A stretch of DNA of 64,000 nt from Trichomonas vaginalis G3 (Eukaryota > Parabasalia > Trichomonadida > Trichomonadidae), in assembly GCF_026262505.1 (NCBI RefSeq), contig NC_067206.1, positions 20,047,319 through 20,111,318 of the forward strand. The letters are read 5' to 3'. The position numbers and the translations under genes are program-made. The stretch's first letter is position 1, and every line of letters starts with the position of its first letter. This document shows, one piece after another, positions 1-11,089 of the stretch. A model generated the notes under the pieces. That model was not told the origin of the DNA. It saw nothing but the letters and a program-made list of their open reading frames with translations, and did no database searches.

Positions 1-78
1 TAATCAATAATTATCTCGCGTTCTATTTCACTATTATATATATATAGATATGATTTGATTTTAAAAAAATAAATAAAT

Positions 79-1129
79 TGTTTCGTACCGAAATGGCTAA
101 CAAAAAAGTGACAGAAAACCTTAAATTGTGCGGCAATTTTAATTAAAAAAATAAACATTAATTTTTGTGATTGATATTATGCATTTTATTTATATTATAT
201 AAGATTTAAATTTAGGGGAAAAATTGGAAAAAAAATAAGATTGGAAGTCTTTAGGTAAGAAGGAAAGGGCAAGAGATATATAGTGTACCTATATACCTCT
301 TGCCCTTTCATTCTAAGTAGAAATGGGAGAAACTTTGTCCGCATCATAAGTTATGCGGACAAAGTTTCTCCGATTTCTAATGGAATTGCAGGCTATGAGG
401 CACTAATATATAATCAGTACCTCATAGCCTACAATTCCCCTTATTAGACTTCCAAACTTTGAGTTAATGTCAAGACATTAACTCAAAGTTTGGAAAACTT
501 CTCGTAAGAATCAATCGTCAAAAACCTCGATTGCAGTTATATTCATTGTGTTAAATTTGATTTATTTTGAAATTTTTATAAATTAAATTTTATATAACAT
601 AAAGCGTTATGAATTAGTATTTCCATATGAATTTTATCTCGAAAATAGTAATTCTGTACAGTTATATTTCGGTTAATTTTGGAAATTTCTAGGAATACTT
701 TAAGATAGTATGATTATATATAACTCTGCCTTCATGATTTATTTTAGCTTTCGCGCAAATATCAGTTAACTTAACTCCATTATTTGATTTTGTGATGGCT
801 TCACAAAGCCAATCAATATCAATCTCTTCTGGAGAATGTCTTCTCATCTAGAATATTTTCAATACTTTACATACAAACATTTTTATTTCTAAAAAACTTT
901 TTAATTTTTTTCTAGGATATATGAATGAAAATAGTTAGAACAAGATTTTGAAGCTCAAAACATTAAAAATTATTAAAGATTTGTATAATATGATTAAAAA
1001 TGGGAAATAATATGAGGCAATATAAAGGAATATGAATATTAAATAAATATATCTAAATAGAAAGAATCAGAAAAATCAAATTATTGGCGCCAAAAATGTC
1101 ACTTTTTTAGTGAGCCATTTCGGCATGAG
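79..1129. mobile_element. 1,051-bp TIR element, copy 1 (non-autonomous)
   Basis: A non-coding element with imperfect inverted ends: CGTACCGAAATGGCT on the left and, on the opposite strand, CATACCGAAATGGCT on the right. An AAAAGTGACA-type box lies just inside each end. The A/T-rich string TAAAAAAATAAATAAAT (17 bp) lies directly left (62-78) and right (1131-1147), so it looks like a target-site duplication, although simple sequence weakens that here. A second copy, nearly identical along its whole length, sits at 43235-44285 with a clean 19-bp duplication, which fixes the borders. It carries four hairpins and no convincing reading frame. The family is not recognised. The transposase is presumably supplied in trans. 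Confidence 0.85.
263..493. repeat. Four-hairpin array in the 1,051-bp element
   Basis: Four successive palindromes at 263-309, 327-370, 382-438 and 452-493, separated by 11-17 bp. Arms are about 13-22 bp and loops 4-20 nt. The third has the recurring design of an outer AATTG arm with an inner TGAGGYAC/GTACCTCA arm. The second and fourth have an AAACTTTG core. The same four occur in the copy at about 43414-43645. Base pairing is read directly from the sequence. The function is unknown. Confidence 0.85.
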
Positions 1130-1154
1130 ATAAAAAAATAAATAAATAAATTAA

Positions 1155-1340
1155 TAAATCATTTACTCAAATATATCAAAAGTTTTATTTTTATATATAA
1201 AGATAACTACTTTTAAAAAAATACCCTATATATTTTGCCATGTAAACTATTTTTGTCATGTAAACATATCACTTTTGTCAGAAGTGAAGTGAACCGAATT
1301 TTCCTGCACAACAAACGAGTTCAAAATTGACATCTGTAAT
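1155..1340. other. Isolated transposon terminus, no gene
   Basis: AT-rich sequence with a solitary element end at about 1275-1304 (AGAAGTGAAGTGAACCGAAT, then a TGCACAACA-like edge). It resembles the right end of the 1341-3740 element and the stretch at about 4648-4685. No coding potential is visible. It is probably the leftover edge of an element whose other end is lost or lies elsewhere. Confidence 0.45.
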
Positions 1341-1744
1341 GCATGAAAAATAGCGTGACTTCATTTTTGACAGTTTACAAATGTAAAGTGTTGCATCCTT
1401 AAAAACTTGGAAATATATAAATTCATGAATTATCTTGTATATTAATTGAAAATCCATAAAACCCTAACAATATTTTTTCTTAAAAAAAACTATAAAAATA
1501 TAAATAAAATTAATCGTTAAATAAAAATATTTGATATTAGAATTTTATTGGAAAAATAAAAAACTTAATATTTTAAAGAAATACTTAAATACTTGAATTT
1601 TAACTTTTACATTATCATATAGACTCTCAAATTATTGATTGGAAACGTTTGAGGTTATCAATTTAAAAAAATTGTGATTTTTTAGATTTTTGGCAATGTT
1701 AAACGGTTAATTTTTTCTCAAAAAAAATTATTTCGAATTTCCGA

Positions 1745-1945
1745 AATTTTTAGCCATTTTGCTGAGAACTATGGTCTGCGAGGTACATAGATAGAATCAG
1801 TACCTCGCAGACTATAGTTCTCTATATGGCGCCGAAAATTTTTGGTGAAATGTCGTCGCATTTCACCAAAAATTTTTCGGCGCCATAGAAAAAGGGTGTA
1901 GATACTATTCATGCTATAGTACTCACACCTCCAGTTCTTAGCCAA
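1745..1945. repeat. Three-hairpin array with GGCGCC hairpin
   Basis: Three palindromes in a row: a GAGGTAC/GTACCTC hairpin (about 1762-1822), a GGCGCC...GGCGCC hairpin built on TTTGGTGAAATG/CATTTCACCAAA (about 1826-1886), and a weaker one ending near 1935. The whole is flanked by AATTTTTAGCCATTTT on the left and a partly matching AGCCAAAAT on the right, giving an outer closing arm. The same design recurs at 8.7-9.9 kb and 13.5-13.7 kb. Confidence 0.8.
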
Positions 1946-2372
1946 AATCGCATAAAATTGCTACTTATCTTCAGATTACCTCCCATTATAAAATATATCA
2001 TTGCTATCTCATCGTACTATACTTCCACCCTATTGTATTTAAAAATATAAAATTTTTTGATAATAATTTTTATATCTTGAATTTCAAACAATATATTCAC
2101 AGATAATATAATGGGAAATCTATCTCAACCTAGCCTTAAAGTACCAAACTCCTGCTTGCATTCTCACTCACAAATATTAAACATCCATCTCCAAAAAACT
2201 AAATTCTTCACAATTTTTTTAAAATTGAGAACATAAAAAACGTATGCATTCAATAATTTAAGATACTAACAAATATTAAAAACTTCAAAATATCAGATAT
2301 TAACGTTTTCCAATTAAAAAAAATATCATTTTGCTTTTCAATTCGAACATAAATCTTAAATATTTTTAATTT

Positions 2373-3624
2373 GTTGTAAACAGAAATTCATCAAAAGTGA
2401 CACTTCAGAAAAGCTAAAATATTGAATTTTTGGAACTTTTGATAGAGCACGTTTTTAAATATTAATTAAAGTAAATGTATATTTTGTAAAGATTCTTTTT
2501 AATAAAAAAAATAAAATTTTGAAGAAGAACACAAAATCTTCTGAAAAATAATATCACATAAACTCATATTATTTTCTAATATATAACTATTTTATATAAA
2601 AATCAAATTCAATGATCTTAAAAGCGAAGGATAAACCTCAAAATTTACGAATATAATGAGTGGGAATATAATGCTTATCTATCATAAAACCATATGAAAT
2701 ATCAATTTTTGCTTTACGCCTAATTTTTGACGACAAATAGCAAAAAATGTTAAATGTTAACACTCAGTCCATTTGAATATGAAAAATAAAATTGGCTTTG
2801 ATTAAATGTTTTATTTATCATGCAATTCTTCTTGCGACCAAAGATTTGAATAAAAGTTCAAAAAAATAAGATAGCTTAAAAAAATAATATACGGTAGTGT
2901 TACTAATAGATGAATAGTATATAAATTCTATTAAAATGGATTTGATCCAAAAAAATATATAAAATTTGATCATAAATAAAATCGTTTTAAATTACTTCTT
3001 CATTTAAATTATAACAATTATTTTTGGTTTTATATTTTTTTGGATCAAATCCATTTTAATAGAATTTATATACTATTCATCTATTAGTAAACACCCGTAT
3101 ATTATTTTTTAAGCTATCTTATTTTTTGAAATTTTATTCAAATCTTTGGTCGCAAGAAGAATTGCATGATAAATAAAAACATTTAATCAAAGTCAATTTT
3201 ATTTTTCATATTCAAATGGACTGAGTGTTAACATTTAACATTTTTTGCTAATTGTCGTCAAAAATTAGGCGTAAAGCAAAAATTGATATTTCATATGGTT
3301 TTATGATAGATAAGCATTATATTCCCACTCATTATATTCGTAAATTTTGAGGTTATCATTCGCTTTTAAGATCATTGAATTTGATTTTTATATAAAATAG
3401 TTATATATTAGAAAATAATATGAGTTTATGTGATATTATTTTTCAGAAGATTTCATTCTATATGCCTATGAAAAGTACTCTCAAAACTAACTTTTTCCTA
3501 ATTATAATTAAATCTAGAATGTTGTATTATGCTTAGTATTATTTCATTTTTCTCATTCAATTTAGAATTTACAAATGTCAAAAAATTGAGAGCTGTCACT
3601 TTTGATGAATTTCTGTTTATTACA
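2373..3624. mobile_element. Foldback (long inverted repeat) element, copy A
   Basis: About 1.25 kb with two inverted arms of roughly 530 bp around a loop near 2960-3030. Each arm runs from a TTTGATCC/GGATCAAA inner edge to an outer edge of the TGTAAACAGAAATTCATC type, followed by AAAAGTGACA. Between the outer 25 bp and the shared inner arm, the two sides carry different sequence of 150-200 bp. No open frame is visible. The flanks show no clear target duplication. Copies B, C, hybrid and Y lie at 7791-10502, 14938-16328, 20180-22166 and 26016-27262. Confidence 0.85.
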
Positions 3625-3751
3625 AATTAATATCTGATTTACAGCATTATTATCCATTTATAAATCTGACAAATAAATGACAAAATCATCAGAAATAGTG
3701 TCACTTTTTGTCAAAAGTGAAGTCAGGCTATTTTTCATGCACAACACTTTC

Positions 3752-4024
3752 CTACATCAAGACTGTGTAAATCGACTTTGCTTTTCTTGTATAATCATGA
3801 TTGTAACGTATTGATGAAATCCAATCGTTCTCGTATTTATTCAATGTTTTTTCATACATTGTTGCAATGTAGATTCCGTTCCAATCAGGACTATTGAAGT
3901 TATTAATCAACGTTGAGTACTCTTCTAATGTCATATCTTCATTCCTTTTTGCTCTTCTTTCAATGTCTGCTAATATTAAATCAACTTCATTAGGAATGAT
4001 AAGGTAAATTTTAGGAAGCGCCAT
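3752..4024 (-). pseudogene. Small Polinton-associated frame (fossil)
   Basis: An unrecognised frame of about 90 residues starting MALPKIYL. It is mostly helical and charged, with the stretch LADIERRAKRNEDM. Its right side faces a divergent small frame across 64 bp of AT-rich sequence. Its left side runs into the edge of the TIR element at 3740. Assignment to the Polinton fragment is by context only. The element is broken here. Confidence 0.35.
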
Positions 4025-4088
4025 TAAAAAATTAAAAAAGTGACATAAAAGTGTCAAATAATAAAATATTTTAATATTATAATAAAAT

Positions 4089-4244
4089 ATGAGTGATTTA
4101 GCAGAAACATATGCAGATTATATCAAGGTCATGTATTTATTACATACTTGTCCACCAAATCAAGAATTAAATCTCATGATTGATGGTGTAAATAAAACTT
4201 TATTTAATAAATATGGTCTTGGTGATGAGTTTATATGCCTTTAA
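4089..4244 (+). CDS. Small unrecognised frame, 51 residues (Polinton fragment)
   Basis: The frame starts MSDLAETYADYIKVMYLL and ends GDEFICL. It is divergent from the frame at 3752-4024. The preceding TATTATAATAAAATATGAG resembles the promoter-proximal sequence of genes in the large Polinton. No family is recognised. It may be a remnant. Confidence 0.35.
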   Translation: MSDLAETYADYIKVMYLLHTCPPNQELNLMIDGVNKTLFNKYGLGDEFICL

Positions 4245-4709
4245 TATTTAAAATATTACTTAAATGTGATTGCTTTCAAAAATTAGAAGATGTTTTTGAT
4301 TGAAGAAAAATAATTTTTATAATTATATTTTGTTTGATTAAAATTGTATATACAATATCAGCGATTTATAAAATTGTTTACCTGAACGACAAAGTTTATT
4401 AGAAAGCATATTATCGTCCAAGATTCAAATGTATATAATCAAATGTTATTTAATTAGTGCATAAAACAAAATAGTTACCTAACTTAATTCATCTAATTAA
4501 AATTGGTTTATATTTTGTGATATTCGAGTGCTATATCATAAACAATACCAGATGAAGGAAAACAACGTTGTATTGTAATGTATCTTATAATTAATCATTT
4601 CTTAAATTTGTTCTGTCTATTATTTTTCTCATGGTTTTTATATAATGCTATGATAAGTGAAGTCAACCGAGTTTTCGTGCAATACATAAAAAAATTAAAA
4701 TTAATTAAT

Positions 4710-5285
4710 ATTATTGAACAAACTTGATATCACCTTTTACAAGATCAACGACTAATTTTCCATGTTCACCTAATTGTTGATATTGACAATATAACTCATT
4801 TATAGTCATTGGTAAATTCACTTGATATAACATCACATTTAATTGTTGTCTGCTAAAACCTGAAAATATAAATAATGTTGACAAGTTTGATTTAATATTT
4901 GTACTTAATGCTTTAAAGAATTGAACTGCTAAGAAGAAACTACATTGTATATGTCTACATTGCGTTAACCATTTATTGAATTTAGAATTCGGTTTTTAAA
5001 TTAAAGAATATTTGACTACATCATCAAGAAATATGAGTGTATGTTAGAAATCTTTAGAATAGTCAGAAATCTGCAATGTTTCAAACATTTCCATAGTCTA
5101 TTTATCAACTATTCGATTTTCTAAATGTTCTTTTTTCACTAAATTATATAATTCTTTAATGATTCAAAAGTTGAATCTGAAACAGTGCCAGAACGATTTA
5201 TATAAATTAACATATGACAATATGGGTCATTTTGTGATATTTTAATTATTTCTTTAATTATTGCTAATGTTTTACCTTTTATCAC
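4710..5285 (-). pseudogene. Packaging-ATPase relic (HerA/FtsK type, Polinton fossil)
   Basis: The reverse strand, read in fragments, shows patches typical of the Polinton/adenovirus-like DNA packaging ATPase: a KTLAIIKEIIKISQNDP patch next to the expected nucleotide-binding region, a Walker-B-like TLIFLDDVVK patch, and a hydrophobic CSFFLAVQFFKAL stretch with LFIFSGFSRQQLN beyond it. In Polintons this enzyme pumps DNA into the capsid. The copy is broken in several places. It differs from the ATPase at 57.3-58.2 kb, so it comes from another Polinton lineage. Confidence 0.6.
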
Positions 5286-5291
5286 ATACGG

Positions 5292-6935
5292 AAATAGTTC
5301 CCCAAAAAGTGACAATATGGGCGGGAATTTTTTTATTCGATTTTGATTGAAAAATTTAATGGAAAATTATATAATAAACTATAGATCCGTATTTTTCCCA
5401 AGTGAGCGGGGTATCTCCAATCCCAGCCCTATCGTCCTCCCAGTGTCAGTTTTCAATATAAAATCCAAATTTTTTTTGAAAATAAAAATTTCGAGAAATT
5501 TTTCTGATTTTTTTTCTTTGATTTCAATAATTCAAAATAAATTTGGGAGTAAAAAGACACTATTTAATGAAATTCATATGAGTGAATGTGGATAAATACT
5601 CTCAAAACATACAATTTATCTATTTTTTCTTTATATTATCAACTAATTAGTGATAATTTTTTTGAATCAGATTTTTTTTCATTAAAAACATAATATATAC
5701 ACACAACAATGATGCACACATACGTATCTACACATCAAAATATAAAGCTTGTTTTGGTCTGGGCATCCCAACCCAAAATTCTTTAAAAATTGAATAAAAT
5801 TGAATACTTGGGGCTGGGATGCCCATCCCAAAACCGAATTGAATTTTTTGAATTAAAGAATATATTTATGTATTTATAATATACATGTGATGTCTATAAA
5901 AAATACTAAATTCTAAAAAAAATTCAATTTATTCAAAACGTATACTAAGTGATCACTTCATTAGTAGGATCAGCAATCCTACTAAATGGTGAGAACGCCA
6001 CTAACTAAAAAAGGAGTCCTTGGAGCTCTTGATCTCTTGTCAGTAGAGTTCATAATGAGGCATGGCATCTACTGATTAGAGATCAGAGCAATCCTACCTT
6101 ACCTTCAGGAGCTACAAAGCTCCTAATCGTTACGAGAGGGAGTCTTGGAGCTCCTGAAGCTCATCAGCAGAGGCTATTTACCATTTGGGCCTCTTCTGAT
6201 GAAAGATGCGAAACACGTCTACGAACCAGGAGCTTCAAAGCTTCTAATCCTTACTAAAGGGAGCTTTGGAGCTCCTGAGTCTCCATCAACAGAGTCCCAG
6301 ATGGTAAATGTCCTTTGCTGATGAAAGATGCGAAACACATCTACGAACCAGGAGCTCCAAAGCTCCTAATCCTTACGAAAGGGAGCTTTGGAGCTCCTGA
6401 AACTCCTTTTACTATAAAATATGACAGTTTTCTTCTGAGGTTCTCATCAAATCTAAGACTTCAGAAGAAAGCTGTCCTATCAATGTATACTTACACTCTC
6501 ATGGACTACAAGTGTACAATTTTAAAGCAGAGATTATCCGAGGCCTCTCATCAAATGAGGGACCTCGGATAATCTCTACCTTAAGTAGTCAAATAACTTT
6601 TCTCACTATTTAGGAACAAAAGAACAAGAGTTGGAGTACTTTAAGGCAAGATTCTTCCGAAATCTCTCATCGAATGAGAGACTTCGGAAGGACCTTGCCA
6701 AATCCTTGAACGCCAATATCCTTGGAACTGAGCTAGAACCAGGGAGAAGTAGCATACTATAGAGCACGATGGTAATCTCGGAAATACTTATATCGCCCCA
6801 AGCACAATATTTAAGAAGTCTAACTCATATATACAAGAAGTCAGGCTGAATAGATATTGTGCATATGGTTTGCAGAACTCTCATGATATTTAAAATTCAT
6901 GTTATCCCAAAAAGGTGACACTTTGGGTGTATCGT
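5292..6935. mobile_element. Hairpin-rich non-coding element
   Basis: Bounded by CCCCAAAAAGTGACAATATG on the left and ATCCCAAAAAGGTGACAC on the right. Each looks like a terminal GTGACA box, but their relative orientation is not a simple TIR, so the borders are tentative. The interior starts with AT-rich DNA, then a palindrome around CTGGGCATCCC/GGGATGCCC (about 5755-5835), then the dense hairpin field at 6080-6720. A frame with a possible start at 5347 is an AT-rich chance frame. Confidence 0.45.
6080..6720. repeat. Tandem ~121-bp double-hairpin units plus three single hairpins
   Basis: Three successive units of about 121 bp each hold a hairpin built on CAGGAGCT...AGCTCCTG (about 6105-6157, 6226-6278, 6348-6399). 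Between these lies a second hairpin on CATCAGCAGAGG/CCTCTTCTGATG. Three further palindromes follow at about 6425-6475, 6530-6582 and 6637-6702. The last two have an outer arm ending in CCGAGG or CCGAAR and an inner CTCATC...ATGAG loop. The local GC content is far above its surroundings. Sequence differs from the other arrays but the two-tier arm design is the same. Confidence 0.8.
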
Positions 6936-6959
6936 CCATCCCATGGATGCAAAAATCAC

Positions 6960-7600
6960 ATCACCTTGGATCTATATAATAAACCATTTTAATTTTTTAT
7001 TTTTCAAAAATTTATTTCTTTTCTCAATTTTTAAATTAAAAAGATTATTTTTAATTTTTTAATAAAAAACGAAAAAGTGTTAAAAACACAAATGCGTGAA
7101 AGGAATTGTTGCCTTGAAGATACTGAATATGGTTCAGTATCTCCAAGGCAACAATTCACTCACTGAACAACAAAAGCTTTCTTGCAATTGTTCATAATTG
7201 CAAGAAGGCTTCGTAGCTTTAGAAACGAAATTTAAGCCATGGGGGCCTACTATTAAATGCTATGCTCTAAAAGCATAAACTCCTTTCCAAATGACTAAAA
7301 ATTGGGCGCAATGTAAAAAATTGCACCCAATTTTTAGCCATTTGGCTAGGAATTGGAGGGCGTGAGTACTATTGTACGTAATAGTATCTCATACCCTCCA
7401 ATTCTTCCTATGGCGCCGAAAAAAAATTCAATATTTAAATTTTTATTTTCAAGAGAAATTATATTTTTCCCAAATTATATATATGATAAATTTCTAAATC
7501 AATTTTTAACTCATTTTTTATTTTTAAATTATAAGTATTCAAATTTTCGCCAAAAAGGTTTTGTGTCACTTTCCTGTCACTTTTTGGAGAATTATTTCCG
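6960..7600. mobile_element. Hairpin-bearing non-coding element or remnant
   Basis: Contains hairpins at about 7100-7160 (GGAATTGTTGCCTTG/CAAGGCAACAATT), 7168-7212, 7305-7345 (TGGGCGCAAT/ATTGCACCCA) and 7352-7408 (AATTGGAGGG...CCCTCCAATT). One half of a GGCGCC hairpin follows, then a doubled GTCACTTTCC-type box at 7563-7585 that looks like an element end. The left border is not resolved. A frame that could start at 7353 is a by-product of the hairpins. Confidence 0.5.
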
Positions 7601-7695
7601 TACACCACACACAAAGAGATTATTTAGGTGATAGTCCATTAACTTTACCAAATATGCAAAATGAAAGTGCTGATTTAATTGACTTTAATCTGTTG
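7600..7695 (+). pseudogene. Gene fragment left of integrase transposon
   Basis: An open stretch reading GDSPLTLPNMQNESADLIDF stops at the left edge of the 7696-12712 transposon. Codon usage and composition look like protein-coding DNA rather than transposon sequence. It may be the upstream side of the gene whose 3' end is at 12712-12885, but no homology proves this. Confidence 0.3.
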
Positions 7696-8523
7696 TAAGA
7701 CGAGTTACGGAAAGTGAGGTGAACCGAAAAAGTGACACTTATTTGGTCGGATAAATTCCCTATATATTTACTTGTCAAAAAAAATCAGACTGTAATAAAC
7801 AGAAATTCATCAAAAGTGACAGCTCTCAATTTTTTGACATTTGTAAATTCTAAATTGAATGAGAAAAATGAAATAATACTAAGCATAATACAACATTCTA
7901 GATTTAATTATAATTAGGAAAAAGTTAGTTTTGAGAGTACTTTTCATAGGCATATAGAATGAAATCTTCTGAAAAATAATATCACATAAACTCATATTAT
8001 TTTCTAATATATAACTATTTTATATAAAAATCAAATTCAATGATCTTAAAAGCGAATGATAAACCTCAAAATTTACGAATATAATGAGTGGGAATATAAT
8101 GCTTATCTATCATAAAACCATATGAAATATCAATTTTTGCTTTACGCCTAATTTTTGACGACAATTAGCAAAAAATGTTAAATGTTAACACTCAGTCCAT
8201 TTGAATATGAAAAATAAAATTGACTTTGATTAAATGTTTTTATTTATCATGCAATTCTTCTTGCGACCAAAGATTTGAATAAAAGTTCAAAAAATAAGAT
8301 AGCTTAAAAAATAATATACGGTAGTGTTTACTAATAGATGAATAGTATATAAATTCTATTAAAATGGATTTGATCCAAAAAAATATATAAAATTTGATCA
8401 TAAATAAAATCGTTTTAAATTACTTCTTCATTTAAATTATAACAATTATTTTTGGTTTTATATTTTTTTGGATCAAATCCATTTTAATAGAATTTATATA
8501 CTATTCATCTATTAGTAAACACT

Positions 8524-9976
8524 GTTATATACGAAAACGATAAAAACAGTTTGACAGAAAAGTGACAACTTTACGTGTCAAAAATATAAAAAGTGATATT
8601 TTATTCATCATTATCTTCTTCATAATTTATTTCATATTCTTCGTCTTACCAACAAAAGATGGGAATGTGAACAATTGCGGGCAATTTTTAGCCATTTTGG
8701 CTTGGAACTAGAGCCTGCGAGGTACATGGATAGTATCAGTACCTCACAGGCTCTAGTTCTCTATATGGCGCCGAGAAATTTTGGTGAAATGTGGTCGCAT
8801 TTCACCAAAATTTTTTCGGCGCCATAGGATGAATTGGAGGGTGAGAGATATTATTTCATACAATACTACTCTCACCCCCAATTCCCAGCCAAAATGGCTA
8901 AAAATTGCCCGCAATGTGAACAATTGCGGGCAATTTTTAGCCATTTTGGCTTGGAACTAGAGCCTGCGAGGTACATGGATAGTATCAGTACCTCACAGGC
9001 TCTAGTTCTCTATATGGCGCCGAGAAATTTTGGTGAAATGTGGTCGCATTTCACCAAAATTTTTTCGGCGCCATAGGATGAATTGGAGGGTGAGAGATAT
9101 TATTTCATACAATACTACTCTCACCCTCCAATTCCAAGCCAAAATGGCTAAAAATTGCCCGCAATGTGAACAATTGCGGGCAATTTTTAGCCATTTTGGC
9201 TTGGAACTAGAGCCTGCGAGGTACATGGATAGTATCAGTACCTCACAGGCTCTAGTTCTCTATATGGCGCCGAGAAATTTTGGTGAAATGTGGTCGCATT
9301 TCACCAAAATTTTTTCGGCGCCATAGGATGAATTGGAGGGTGAGAGATATTATTTCATACAATACTACTCTCACCCTCCAATTCCAAGCCAAAATGGCTA
9401 AAAATTGCCCGCAATGTGAACAATTGCGGGCAATTTTTAGCCATTTTGGCTTGGAACTAGAGCCTGCGAGGTACATGGATAGTATCAGTACCTCACAGGC
9501 TCTAGTTCTCTATATGGCGCCGAGAAATTTTGGTGAAATGTGGTCGCATTTCACCAAAATTTTTTCGGCGCCATAGGATGAATTGGAGGGTGAGAGATAT
9601 TATTTCATACAATACTACTCTCACCCTCCAATTCCAAGCCAAAATGGCTAAAAATTGCCCGCAATGTGAACAATTGCGGGCAATTTTTAGCCATTTTGGC
9701 TTGGAACTAGAGCCTGCGAGGTACATGGATAGTATCAGTACCTCACAGGCTCTAGTTCTCTATATGGCGCCGAGAAATTTTGGTGAAATGTGGTCGCATT
9801 TCACCAAAATTTTTTCGGCGCCATAGGATGAATTGGAGGGTGAGAGATATTATTTCATACAATACTACTCTCACCCTCAATTTTAATTACTTAAACTCAT
9901 TCTATTTTTTTGACATGTAAATGTCACTTTTACTGAGATCTGACACAATGTCAGATCTCTTTTTTTCGTATATAAG
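8524..9976. mobile_element. Nested TIR element built of a hairpin array, 6-bp target duplication
   Basis: The ends GTTATATACGAAAA (left) and CTTATATACGAAAA (opposite strand, right) form TIRs. AACACT is duplicated at 8518-8523 and 9977-9982, and is single in uninterrupted foldback copies, so the insertion event is directly visible. The subterminal TTTGACAGAAAAGTGACAAC matches the integrase element at 17890-19550, which has the same ends. This is therefore most likely its non-autonomous derivative. The interior is almost wholly the five-fold 250-bp tandem array. Confidence 0.9.
8657..9888. repeat. Five tandem 250-bp units of four hairpins each
   Basis: Units begin at about 8667, 8917, 9167, 9417 and 9667, an exact 250-bp period, and are nearly identical apart from the first and last edges. 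Each unit holds four palindromes: CAATTGCGGGCAATTTTTAG-type at the junction, GAACTAGAGCCTG...CAGGCTCTAGTTC around GAGGTAC/GTACCTC, a GGCGCC-bounded TTTGGTGAAATG hairpin, and AATTGGAGGGTGAGAG...CTCTCACCCTCCAATT. The frames seen on both strands (for example 9030-9326 and 9252-9476) repeat with the same period and are artefacts of the array. Confidence 0.95.
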
Positions 9977-10547
9977 AACACTACCGTATATTATTTTTTA
10001 AGCTATCTTATTTTTTGAAATTTTATTCAAATCTTTGGTCGCAAGAAGAATTGCATGATAAATAAAAACATTTAATCAAAGTCAATTTTATTTTTCATAT
10101 TCAAATGGACTGAGTGTTAACATTTAACATTTTTTGCTAATTGTCGTCAAAAATTAGGCGTAAAGCAAAAATTGATATTTCATATGGTTTTATGATAGAT
10201 AAGCATTATATTCCCACTCATTATATTCGTAAATTTTGAGGTTTATCCTTCGCTTTTAAGATCATTGAATTTGATTTTTATATAAAATAGTTATATATTA
10301 GAAAATAATATGAGTTTATGTGATATTATTTTTCAGAAGATTTTGTGTTCTTCTTCAAAATTTTATTTTTTATTAAAAAGAATCTTTACAAAATATACAT
10401 TTACTTTAATTAATATTTAAAAACGTGCTCTATCAAAAGTTCCAAAAATTCAATATTTTAGCTTTTCTGAGGTGTCACTTTTGATGAATTTCTGTTTACA
10501 ACAAGACTTTTTTTGCTTTAAAAAATTTATAAGTTAATTATTGAGAA

Positions 10548-10772
10548 CGAAGGTGAAAGGAAATGGATATCTCTTACCTTTCATTCCCTCGAGAAAGTTC
10601 AAAAACTTGGGTGCAATCAGAACTGATTGCACCCAAGTTTTTGAACTTTGTATAAGGAATTGTTGGCTATGATGCACTGATCATGAATCAGTACATCATA
10701 GCCAACAATTCCTTCGCAAACAGCGGGAAACTTTGTCCGAATAGTTTAACATTCGGACAAAGTTTCCCAACT
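10548..10772. repeat. Four-hairpin array in integrase transposon
   Basis: Palindromes at about 10550-10596 (weak), 10604-10650 (AACTTGGGTGCAATCAG/CTGATTGCACCCAAGTT), 10656-10716 (GGAATTGTTGGCTATGATG... with a GTAC-like inner arm) and 10723-10770 (GGGAAACTTTGTCCGAAT/ATTCGGACAAAGTTTCCC). The second and fourth follow the single-arm design and the third the two-tier design. They lie downstream of the transposase stop codon. Confidence 0.85.
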
Positions 10773-11089
10773 TTCAAGCCGAAATTCGCGGATACCATTC
10801 ACCAACTAGCTCTTGCTATGATGGTTATTAAAAATCAAGATCTATATTAAATTCAAAATCTACTCAAAGTCACTAATGTTCGATTTCGGAGTGTCAAATT
10901 ACTGTACTACAGTTGCTGCTTCTTCTGCAACTTGCGTATCTCTGTAACGAAGAAAAAAAATATGTAAATGTTTTAAAAAGTAAGTGTTTATTCTTATTAA
11001 TCTGACTGAGCTTAGTAAGAAGATGTAATCGATATTGTTAATTTGTGTTAAAAATTAGATTTTATTTTCGATTTTAAAATATTACCGAA

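Larger units (their letters stand above)
1341..3740. mobile_element. 2.4-kb TIR element carrying hairpins and a foldback insertion
   Basis: The two edges are inverted copies of about 30 bp: GCATGAAAAATAGCGTGACT on the left, and GCATGAAAAATAGCCTGACT on the opposite strand at the right. Both continue into TTCAYTTTTGACA. The interior holds a hairpin array (about 1745-1940) and a complete foldback element (2373-3624). No transposase frame is present, so it is non-autonomous or a relic. No clear target duplication is visible. Its right edge abuts the fragment of an old Polinton and seems to interrupt it. Confidence 0.6.
3741..5290. mobile_element. Old Polinton/Maverick fragment (fossil)
   Basis: A degraded piece of a second Polinton, called from an ATPase relic at 4710-5285 and two small divergent frames at its left end. 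The AT-rich spacer of the two frames (4025-4088) resembles the promoter spacers of the large Polinton at 42.7-64 kb. It is broken at several points and clearly older than the large copy. Both ends have been lost to neighbouring insertions. Confidence 0.6.
7791..10502. mobile_element. Foldback element, copy B, split by a nested element
   Basis: Same family as 2373-3624 but in the opposite orientation. It starts TGTAATAAACAGAAATTCAT and ends with ATGAATTTCTGTTTACAAC. A third element (8524-9976) sits in its central region, at the AACACT site next to the end of one arm. Removing the insert gives about 1.25 kb, equal to the intact copies. No long target duplication is visible at its flanks, unlike copy Y at 26016. 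Confidence 0.85.

Noticed and set aside
5347-5595. 82-residue frame
   Set aside because: Low-complexity Phe/Ser/Ile composition next to an element end; no motif.
8834-9826. Overlapping 74-98-residue frames on both strands
   Set aside because: They recur every 250 bp and read through palindromes; one is the approximate mirror of the other. No start context or protein-like composition.
8657-9888. CRISPR-like array
   Set aside because: The 250-bp units are contiguous and near-identical, with no variable spacers, no leader and no cas genes; the setting is eukaryotic mobile DNA.
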